From contig SMSO01000034.1 of the NCBI GenBank assembly GCA_004764695.1, positions 4,038,501 to 4,102,500 on the forward strand: DNA of 64,000 nt, read 5' to 3'. The translations under genes were made by a program, and so were the position numbers. Source of the stretch: Schizochytrium sp. TIO01. Taxonomy: Eukaryota > Sar > Bigyra > Thraustochytrida > Thraustochytriidae. Under the pieces are notes generated by a model. The model was not told the origin of the DNA, did not search any database, and saw only the letters and a list, made by a program, of their open reading frames with translations. Shown here piece after piece: positions 56,291 to 64,000 of the stretch (the stretch's first letter is position 1; each line of letters opens with the position of its first letter).

Positions 56291-56835
56291 AGGTGGGCTG
56301 ACAATCTCAGCGGTGTTGCTTGAAAGAGTCTGTATTACGTTACATTTTCGTAATAGTTAGTTCACTTGTTTCTCTCCAAATCAGTAAATTCAGACGACAT
56401 GTTGAAGTGGTTGACGCTTTATTCTCTCTCTCTCGCTTCCCGTATTACTACTAGTGACAGAAGACTGGTCAATCTGGCAATATTGATGTCAGGGGTCGTA
56501 GGACCGAATTGTGAGTGACGAAGAATCGTCCACAATGCAGCCAGACAAAATGACACATCCTGGTTCCTTTAGCCCAATTTTGACGCTGTACACATTGATG
56601 GGAATTCAACAGGTACAGATACACGGTTGGGCAACCAACAAATGAATTACCCAAACCATTTGTTTCGTTCCCACTCCCCACTCGCATACTAAACAGTAGT
56701 TATCAAACACACGAAAGCTTGAAAAACAATACTTGGCATTTCGGAATCGACAGGTCGTCGGAACAATGTGTGATAGCATTGTTCTAACGGTTTATGACTC
56801 CGCATACTTCTTTCTTAGCTGATACGACATAGACA

Positions 56836-57054
56836 ATGGCCACTGTTGGTGCATCGGCCCCGAGGGGACGTACCACCTACCGCGCAAAGTCCACTTTTAC
56901 AGCTGTCCAAATCCCCACCCACTATACAACTCTTGGCGCTCCGCAGAGATCTAAATCCATCATACAAATGCCTCGTATTTTTTTCTCAATGGTCGTGCGT
57001 ACATTGCATAACGCCCTGCACACACGTTCAATCTCGTCATCTATAGTTGTGTAA
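56836..57054 (+). CDS. Hypothetical small protein
   Basis: A 72-codon ORF with a good start context (GACAATGGCC). The N-terminal half is basic and Ser/Thr-rich (MATVGASAPRGRTTYRAKST) and could be a mitochondrial presequence; a short hydrophobic stretch follows (IFFSMVVRTLHNAL). No family is recognised. It lies alone between divergent RPA43 and NSE3. Confidence 0.33.
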   Translation: MATVGASAPRGRTTYRAKSTFTAVQIPTHYTTLGAPQRSKSIIQMPRIFFSMVVRTLHNALHTRSISSSIVV

Positions 57055-57377
57055 TCAGTTGGATTTCTTCCATGCTTATTGCAGCCAATATGTTGTATCT
57101 TGCCCTCCCCGACATTGTTACTATTCTCTCTGGAAAGGAGTGTTCATTCACTTGAGCATCCATTCAAGAAACAATACACAGTCACTGACAGGAAAGCCCC
57201 AGGATAATCACAGGAAGATAAGTTGATAGAGATCAGAATTTGACAGCACAAGATAACCCTGAAAGATCATGCATGCACAAGCAGCAGCAGCTTCAGCTTC
57301 GTGACGGTTACGTTATTTGGTATCCATCATGAAGTGCAACAGCACCATGCTGCCTCGTGTCACGAGATCAAACTTGG

Positions 57378-57701
57378 TTATCCATCACTATCATCAACGC
57401 AGAAGTCGTCGTCACAATTTGACACGTACCGGCATCGCAGTTTCGCTCTGCGCAGCGAACTTGCTTGCTGCCCACCTTCAAGAGTGGGGCTACAAGCAGC
57501 TACCTGCACCGACCTTTCGATCGGGAGGTCACTCCTTGGAGTTTGCGAATTGCTGGCAAGCTTCGAAGGATTTGCCCAGCCCAATCCCTCCTCGCCAGCA
57601 ATTCTTAGAGTGCCAAGCACCACGGAAATAAATGAATGGATGGACGGGATCTGCCACTGATTCTGTTCTGCATTTGCTTCCTCATCGCCATGACCACTCA
57701 T
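57378..57701 (-). CDS. Hypothetical ORF, antisense to another ORF
   Basis: ATG at 57701 opens 107 codons: MSGHGDEEANAEQNQWQIPS at the start, a mildly hydrophobic stretch (FISVVLGTLRIAG), and a Cys/Asp-rich end (NCDDDFCVDDSDG). The plus strand carries a competing ATG ORF at 57329-57631 (100 codons, basic, RRSRRHNLTRTG). Neither has a known homologue and only one, if any, should be real. I prefer neither strongly. Confidence 0.25.
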   Translation of the reverse strand: MSGHGDEEANAEQNQWQIPSIHSFISVVLGTLRIAGEEGLGWANPSKLASNSQTPRSDLPIERSVQVAACSPTLEGGQQASSLRRAKLRCRYVSNCDDDFCVDDSDG

Positions 57702-58594
57702 TTCCTTTTTACCTATAATAATAACCGCAACCGAAACACACTTATCGGTTATAAAACGAACGACACCCCCCCCCAAAAAAACTAAAAATTGTAACGACCA
57801 ATGCGTTTCGATATCGTTATATGAAACCTATGTTTAACATCACCTTAAACAAATAAACAAATCACACCACTTTATATCTTTTATTAAGGTGTATTGTAGT
57901 CCTGTTTTCTTGAGTTTTGAGAGCAGTTAAAACCTTTACACTGCTCACTTCTAATAGTGATAACCAGTGATGAGAGCGTAGAATACTTCGCTGCGGTGCG
58001 CAGGTAAAGGCGTGAATACATGCACTGCCTCTGATTGACATTGACATACGAGAAGCCTGCAAGCATCCTTTAGTAGTCCGTAGAGACTCCAATACACAGA
58101 GAGTTACGTTTTATACCGCTCCCAATTTAAAGCTTAAACTGATGCGCAAACTTTGATTGAATGATTTCTAGTCTTTTTTAATATAAATAGGCCTAGAAAT
58201 GAAAATCTTTTTCCTTTCTTAAAATAGTGATACCTACTCCTATCAGCAATAACACAACGCGAGGAACTTGTGCAGCAGCGCCGAGCAGTCCGCCGTCGTG
58301 CTAATTTGCGAAGAGCAACGGAGCTGACGGAGTACAGAGACAACGCCTTGGGCCTCTCTCTATATATATCTCCTCGTGTCGGCGTACACGCGCGCGTGCG
58401 TTGACTACTTGCTTGAACAAAGGCGAAGGGTCCCTGGGTAGGCGATCTAACTGGCACACGAAGCGCAACAACAACGACGACAACTGCGAAACAATCAGAC
58501 AAAGACATACGCAAAGCAACCAACCGGGCTGAGATTGCCTATACAAGTTGGAATTTAGCAATATACTATTGTGGGTTGACCAATCGTGAGCACC
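57702..58594. other. Intergenic region upstream of NSE3
   Basis: Contains a C-run (57767-57774) and otherwise no repeat array. The minus ORFs 58134-58523 and 58301-58705 partly overlap the NSE3 start and look like shadow frames. The NSE3 promoter should lie here. Confidence 0.45.
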
Positions 58595-59602
58595 ATGCGA
58601 CGCAGCACGAGAATCACTCGGGCTCAACAGCAGGCAGAAGCCGAAGAGCGTGACTTGGAGGAGCAAGAAGAGGAGGAACATGACGATGGAGATGAGGGAG
58701 AACAAGACGATGAGGGAGATGAGGAGGAGGCCGATCTAGAGCATGTTGGTAGTCAGAAACGTAAAGAACTTGGTCTCGGATCATGGGATGGTGGCCACCT
58801 CGAAGTCGAAGCATTTGTAAAGAGAACTCGTACGAATGAAGGTAGGGGAACCTCGTCAAAAATTTCTGACATGGAGGATAGCAACTGCAAGAATTTGCTT
58901 GGCGCAGTGATGCGCTTTATTTTATACCGAAACATTACACGGAAACCTTGTCGCGTTGCTGATATCATGGACAACGTGGTCAAGCCCAGCAAAATCCCTC
59001 TTAAACCTGCACAAAGAGTCGAGCTCTTCCATATTATTCAGGATCGCTTCTTAGAAGTATTTGGATACTACCTGATCAGTACCGCTGATGGACCTTCTGA
59101 CAATCCCAAAGCTGCTAAAGAAAATGATGCGAAGAAGGCGAAGGTCAAGGTTAACAATAGCGATAATTGGGTATTGTTGAGTCTGAATGACCCCCCTGAG
59201 CTGCGTGAAAAGCAAGCACATGAAAACGACGAGGAGAACCCTGACCGTGCCATGGCGCTTGTGATCCTCTCAATTGTGATGTTGCATGACAGCAAAGTCA
59301 GTGAAAAGGACCTTTGTAATGCACTCCAAGAGCTTGGCATCCCAGAGCAAGGCAGTAAGCGTAAAGGTACTTTCCAGGACGCTCTCTCGGCAATAAAGAG
59401 GATCAGAGATCTTGGCTACCTTACATTGAAGAAAGTTGACTCAGATGAAAAAGATGGCGGTAAATCAAATGAATACCACTTCGGACCTAAGGCTCTTCTT
59501 GAGATTGGTTTGCCTAACATCCTTCGTTTCATGGAAAAGATTACAAATATAAAGCTTGATGAAAAAGATGCAAAGGAGTTTCTTTCGAAGGCTGTTGTAT
59601 AG
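58595..59602 (+). CDS. NSE3: NSE3 / MAGE-domain subunit of the SMC5/6 complex
   Basis: NSE3 is the MAGE-family subunit of the SMC5/6 complex; with NSE1 (RING) and NSE4 it bridges SMC5/6 and binds DNA, acting in genome maintenance. The 335-residue product starts with a basic patch (MRRSTRITRAQQQA), then a long acidic tract (about 15-50), then a MAGE domain at about 98-310. Visible MAGE features are LLGAVMRFILYRN at the first winged helix, ADIMDNVVK, ELFHIIQDRFLEVFGYYL, and the second winged helix with ALVILSIVMLHDSKVSEKDL and LQELGIP, then YLTLKKV and YHFGPKALLEIG. Most non-metazoan eukaryotes have a single MAGE gene, which is NSE3, so the assignment follows. The ATG at 58595 has context ACCATGC. 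Intronless; convergent with the downstream deubiquitinase. Confidence 0.87.
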   Translation: MRRSTRITRAQQQAEAEERDLEEQEEEEHDDGDEGEQDDEGDEEEADLEHVGSQKRKELGLGSWDGGHLEVEAFVKRTRTNEGRGTSSKISDMEDSNCKNLLGAVMRFILYRNITRKPCRVADIMDNVVKPSKIPLKPAQRVELFHIIQDRFLEVFGYYLISTADGPSDNPKAAKENDAKKAKVKVNNSDNWVLLSLNDPPELREKQAHENDEENPDRAMALVILSIVMLHDSKVSEKDLCNALQELGIPEQGSKRKGTFQDALSAIKRIRDLGYLTLKKVDSDEKDGGKSNEYHFGPKALLEIGLPNILRFMEKITNIKLDEKDAKEFLSKAVV

Positions 59603-60607
59603 CAAGCCAATTATGGAGATAGAACAGTGTGTCGGGTATACAAAGCCCGAAATCCCAAATCTGGTGTGAGTATTTGTCCCTACATTTGACCGTAAATGAG
59701 ATTCCTCTCTCTTAAATATCACCACGTTTGAGCGAGATATACTTTCTCGACAATCTATTTACACTTGGTCTTCCATCATGTGCTGCAATTTTCAGCTTGG
59801 CTATTCTTCATATACCCACTATATTGTGAGCCGAACTAGGCATGTTGAACTTGGCTGTGGTTTGTTCGTCTTTGGTAGTCTATGCACAGGCTTAAATTCG
59901 AATGATTCTTGTTGGTAATGGCCCGTCGCTGTCAGCAATAACAAGCCCCATGCTAGTACAGCGAATCAAACTTTATCAAAAACTGAAGTTCTTATAATTA
60001 ATTGATCTTGTCATCTTACTATGTTTACCAAGAATAATATACAACCCTCGTGCTTGAATAAAACATTCCTAAATACAAGAGTGAGACATTAAATATTGAA
60101 CAAAGTAGGCGTTCTTTTACATATATGCTTGTTTTCTGCATCCTTAACAACATACTTTATTCAAACAAACCATTTTACACATTATAAACATGGAGGTACA
60201 CCTAATGGTCAATATTGTTTTTTTACTGATACAAAAATAAGAATGAAGGAGGCGTTAATGCGAGGGCACGAACTTATCAATACAGTTGAGCACAGCAATT
60301 CGCCAAAAGTCCTCTCTTTGAGGATATTATTTAAGCGCAAGTGAACGCTGGTGCTATCTTGAATGACCACGGAGATACCCATCTTAGATTTACAAAGTCT
60401 GGTTCTACTCAGCACACCCCTGAAAGAATAGGATAAAAGGAGGCTTTGCTATCCCCCCCCCCCCCCCCCCCCCCCCCTGATAATAGAAAGTGGAACGACT
60501 TCAGACGGTGTGAGCGCTTTTGAGACAATACAAAGCTTACATCGCCAGACGTGCAGTGATCGTCTGAGAGGTCTTTCGCTGTAAAAATCGAATTTTAAGA
60601 GCCATCA
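59603..60607. other. Convergent intergenic region with poly-C tract
   Basis: AT-rich sequence between the stops of NSE3 and the USP gene. A small plus ORF (60096-60344) has no family features. The 25-base C tract at 60453-60477 lies 130 bases beyond the USP stop. Confidence 0.5.
60453..60477. repeat. Poly-C tract (25 C)
   Basis: An uninterrupted run of about 25 cytosines in AT-rich sequence; its true length may be uncertain because homopolymers are error-prone. Confidence 0.9.
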
Positions 60608-62383
60608 TTAAATACCATCCTGCTCGTTCTCTGAGATTGAGATTGTAGGATCAATGCTTTCTACGCCGACTTCAGTCTCCAAGGTCGTGGTTTCGCATTG
60701 GTTTTTTAAGGCATTGCTTGGAGAAGCTGCATGGTGACCGCGAATAATAGAATCCAGATCCCGTGGTGCTAGCTGGTGAGGCCAATTCGCTGGGTTGTTG
60801 ATCGATTGGCGACGATAGCCTCGGTCAGTAATGGTACGGCGCTGATAAAAGAGTAAATAAGCTTGCTTGTCCTGAACAGAAGTAGTGGGGACTTTTGTCC
60901 TCCTGGAGTCATCAAACATATACCATTGATGGCCTGATCGACCGCGAACGACTGCATTGTAGTGTCCACTACCCGTACCCCCCATGTGACGTGACACTGC
61001 ATAAAGATCGTAAACAGGTTGGTCACGTTGAACACCTGATGTATAGTCATCTAGCTCAAGCTGCAATACGGGGAAGTTAACCATGGTGTTAATTTTCTGA
61101 GTGCGCACGCCGGTACGACTGTACTTGAAACGTTTAAGATGGATCATCAACACGGGAGGCAGTTTCCAAAGGTCAAACTTTTTCACCGCGTCAACATGCT
61201 TTTTGCATTTACTACAGTACCATTGCTCGTCGCCAGAAAGTCTCTCGGGCCTCAAAAAGGCATCAAGAAGGCTTTCTAGGTCAACCTCCTCTTCGTCTGC
61301 AATAACAGGTAGTGAAAGGTACATAAAGGGGTCAAATTTGACAGAAACATATCCGCATTCCTCGCAGGTGAGCGAGGACTTGAGCTGACCTTGCATAATA
61401 TCAACAATGATACTTCGGTCACGCATCAAGTGTAGCTTCCATTGTTCAGCTGCAACAACCTCATCAGGGCGTCCGTTTGCATCTGGAATATCGTGATAAG
61501 GTTTCTTTGAGACCCGGTTGAGATCTTCGTGAAGTCCATCCAGGAGGTACGCCATAAATTCTTGGCAATCATGTTGCATTGTTCCAGAGTATTGAGGTGC
61601 GAACCGGCTGACGATTGCCTTGAATGATGATGGACTTGCTGGTGTATCTGGTTCACCAAATAGCTGGTCAAGCAGTGCCGCAAACTCCTCGGCAAGCTTG
61701 CCACCAGTTCCACTAGGATTCTCTTTGTGGAGGTCATTGTGCCAGAGTGTAGTTCCTACAAAGAAATCTGTAATAGGAGCAGTGTGAGAAAGGCACTGCA
61801 GTGCCGCATTCATAAAGCATGTGTTGCCTAAATTACAAAGACCTGCACCTACATCGTTGCCTGGTGTCCAGAGACTCTCCTTCCGGAGACGGATGAACTC
61901 CTTCGTCCGCCCAGGTCCAAACTGGTTCTCCCAAGAGCTTGATCTTAGTTTTGTGAGGTTAAAGTTTGTGCTAGATCCTTCTGTGCTAGCAATAGGATCC
62001 TTTTGCTCTACCTGCGTCAGAATCTGATGTTCCAATACCGCTTTGCTAGGGTGCCGGTCAATTCCATCTACTCTAGGCAAAGTTGGTCGTCGGCTCTTGG
62101 TAAAGGCCGATGGCCTTCGTGACGAAGAAGATGATGATTTGCGGCTAGACAAATCAGAAGACAGGTGAGACCTCTCAGCTGCTCGTTTGTTAGCCTCTGT
62201 GGGCTCGCTTCGGCCTCTGCGGTGGCCTGGGATGGGCACCATTTTGCGGTCCTCTTCGGCGTGGCCTTGGGCCCCATGTGATCTGCCACGTGCTCGCTTC
62301 TTGCGAGAACCAGAGGAGGACGAAGAGTTCGACGTCTCCGACGATGACCGCGACAGCAGCGGCCGTGAAGAGAGAAGTCCCAT
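60608..62383 (-). CDS. Ubiquitin-specific protease (USP/UBP family)
   Basis: A cysteine deubiquitinase of the USP family. The 591-residue product has a Ser/Arg-rich disordered N-terminus (1 to about 150) and a compact USP domain (about 180-520). The Cys box GLCNLGNTCFMNAALQCLS puts the catalytic Cys at 189. The QQD-type box is MQHDCQEFMAYLLDGLHED. Zinc ligands CEEC (340/343) and CSKC (390/393) form the fingers, HLKRFKYSR is present, and the His box GGTGSGHYNAVVRG puts the catalytic His at 474, followed by WYMFDDS with the Asp/Asn-position residue. No extra UBL, DUSP or zinc-finger UBP domain is seen. The fold resembles USP4/USP8/Ubp12-type catalytic cores, but a specific orthologue cannot be named. 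I use the ATG at 62383; the frame is open further upstream without ATG. Intronless. Confidence 0.92.
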   Translation of the reverse strand: MGLLSSRPLLSRSSSETSNSSSSSGSRKKRARGRSHGAQGHAEEDRKMVPIPGHRRGRSEPTEANKRAAERSHLSSDLSSRKSSSSSSRRPSAFTKSRRPTLPRVDGIDRHPSKAVLEHQILTQVEQKDPIASTEGSSTNFNLTKLRSSSWENQFGPGRTKEFIRLRKESLWTPGNDVGAGLCNLGNTCFMNAALQCLSHTAPITDFFVGTTLWHNDLHKENPSGTGGKLAEEFAALLDQLFGEPDTPASPSSFKAIVSRFAPQYSGTMQHDCQEFMAYLLDGLHEDLNRVSKKPYHDIPDANGRPDEVVAAEQWKLHLMRDRSIIVDIMQGQLKSSLTCEECGYVSVKFDPFMYLSLPVIADEEEVDLESLLDAFLRPERLSGDEQWYCSKCKKHVDAVKKFDLWKLPPVLMIHLKRFKYSRTGVRTQKINTMVNFPVLQLELDDYTSGVQRDQPVYDLYAVSRHMGGTGSGHYNAVVRGRSGHQWYMFDDSRRTKVPTTSVQDKQAYLLFYQRRTITDRGYRRQSINNPANWPHQLAPRDLDSIIRGHHAASPSNALKNQCETTTLETEVGVESIDPTISISENEQDGI

Positions 62384-64000
62384 CGCGGAGAGGCAGCTGG
62401 TCAGTGCGAGGTTCTCGCTTTGCGCTCTCGGCTTCTGCACAAGTCCAAACCTAGTTTACTCTTCTTTCTTTGACCTGTACCTACTACAAATTATTTCTCT
62501 TTCGTTTCTTTTCATTTACCCTTTTATTTTCATTTATAGACTACTACTACTACTTCGTAGCTAGCTAGCTAGCTAGTTATAGTGATAAATAAACTCTTTG
62601 TTTTGGTAATCCTCAATCCACACACCGCCTCTGACACAATAGGCTCAAGAAGGGGGTGGTACCTACCTACCTTCATGCCACTGCTCGGTAAGGAGTGAAT
62701 GCTTCAGCTGCTTGGAGCCAGCAACAGCAGTGCCACTAACTCGACAGAGCTGCAGACACCTCGCATAACACTCCTGAAGACGGAGTCGAATTCGTTTTAT
62801 TCACATTTAGTGCTTTTCTCTTCTGCTGTGTTGTATTACAAAGCGCCAGTTTTATTTATTTATTTAATTGATTATTTATTTACTATGCATGTACAGCACG
62901 TAACTCACCAACCACGGAGGTGCTCGGCCAGTCGAAGCCGCAGTTCTTCGTGGGTTATGAGACTCTGGACACAGGGCTGATGGAAAGCAGCGATCGATGG
63001 GAGGACGTGACCTTCCTTGAGGCAGTTAGTTAATTGCAACAAAGCTGCTGCCTTTCACAGATCGTTCGTTCGTTCATGGACGAGGTATTGCGTTAATTCA
63101 TCAATTCATCATTCATCCAATTTCTTTCGTCTTGATAATAATAAAGAAATATAAAAAGGAAAAAAGAAAAAAGGAAAGAAAGAAAGAAGAAAACGAAGTG
63201 ATCCATTCGCTGTGAGGCTTGTGGATACAAGACCACGTGTAGAAGAGGCGCAAGCGACGGGGATTGGAAATGGATGAGATAGACCTCGGACTCTTCTGCG
63301 TTGAAGAAGCCATTCATCGCTGACGATGGAAACTGACGACGAGCGATCGGCCAGACGAACGGCAAAAGGCCTGAACCTCATACAACGAACATCAAAGCAG
63401 CTAACCTGATTTTGGTGCACCCAAAGAAAACTTCAACAACTTGAGAACGCATGTGCTGCGCTCATCTTCAATGAATGACTCCATTCACGGATGGGAAAAT
63501 AGTTTTAATGCTCCTTTTTTCCCTTTCCTTTCCTTCTCTTTCCTTTTCTTCCCTTCAAAATGTGAAGGAAGGTAAGAAGGCATCTATCTTCCTACCTTCC
63601 TACCTACTACGGTTTCGTATATTTCAATGCAAAACAATCGAACTGTGAACGATCTGAAGATTACTCGCGAGCCCGCGTATAAAAACCGTCGCTTCAATGC
63701 TTAGCGGCAGTCTCGCAAGAGCCCACCGCTGCTCTCAAGGCCACAGCCCCGACCCCTTCGACCCCTTTCTACGTATCTTCAAGTCGAAGCAAATGGGCAT
63801 TTATTCACTCATTCACTCATTCACTCATTCATTCATTCGATGTCAAGATGCGGTGCGCGGAGTCCGGTGGGAAAGGGCCACGCGCTGCTTAAAAGAAACC
63901 GACCTCACTTGAAAGACTCTGGGGCCCCAGAGACCTCAGCGAAAGGCCCTCGACCAGTGCGAGCAGGTCCCAGCAAAGCAAGCGAGCACTCGCATCGCAT
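62384..64000. other. Terminal region with repeats, no recognised gene
   Basis: The USP 5' region is followed by CTAG copies (62561-62575), TTTA copies (62850-62882) and a purine-rich stretch (63150-63195). ATG ORFs 62699-62980 and 63697-63912 show no family features. The second starts 20 bases after a TATA-like TATAAAAAC (63679) but runs through a CATTCACT repeat, so it may be a first exon or nothing. Confidence 0.4.

Noticed and set aside
6331-62655. Frequent GGTACC and GTACCTA words, at first sight a dispersed palindromic element
   Set aside because: GGTACC occurs about as often as expected for a 6-mer in 64 kb; GTACCTA is perhaps twofold enriched, too little to claim an element.
1-64000. 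tRNA, rRNA, spliceosomal RNA genes, CRISPR arrays, LTR or LINE elements
   Set aside because: I searched by eye for T-loop and anticodon-stem patterns, conserved U6-type sequence, reverse transcriptase or integrase motifs and regularly spaced repeats, and found none that held up.

Overview
This is a eukaryotic nuclear window: genes sit on both strands without operons, one confirmed 114-base GT-AG intron interrupts a gene, and the proteins belong to eukaryote-only machines (EMC4, MKS1, NSE3/MAGE, RNA polymerase I RPA43, a ubiquitin protease, an FCP1/SCP-type phosphatase). MKS1, a ciliary transition-zone protein, implies a flagellated stage. Compact, mostly intronless genes suggest a protist; a thraustochytrid or other labyrinthulomycete stramenopile is my guess from general appearance only, not from any marker.

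Layout. (1) 1-17 kb is a gene-bearing block: a coiled-coil, Gln/Asn-rich gene running off the left edge (minus), divergent EMC4 (plus), then two head-to-head paralogues of an EGF-like plus seven-transmembrane family (4638-6032 minus; 11654-12904 plus) 5.6 kb apart, then MKS1 (14754-17049), whose reading frame breaks by +1 inside the B9 domain. (2) 17-49.4 kb holds no recognisable conserved gene and is packed with tri- to octanucleotide repeat arrays, up to 180 bases each. Several short coding-like segments here are bounded by good splice sites; the best is a two-exon gene of 93 codons at 21015-21589 whose intron is itself full of repeats. (3) 49.5-62.4 kb is a second gene block: FCP1/SCP-like phosphatase, DPH2, RPA43 (minus), NSE3 and a USP-family deubiquitinase (minus). 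(4) 62.4-64 kb returns to repeat-bearing sequence without a recognised gene.

The recognised genes are mostly unrelated housekeeping functions (ER membrane insertion, diphthamide synthesis, rRNA transcription, SMC5/6 genome maintenance, deubiquitination). The most unusual contents are the EGF-7TM pair with identical cysteine spacing and a shared C-terminal tail motif, the MKS1 frame break, and the repeat-dense 32 kb block with cryptic exon-like segments. Start codons were placed at the first in-frame ATG; intronless models assume no small 5' exon.
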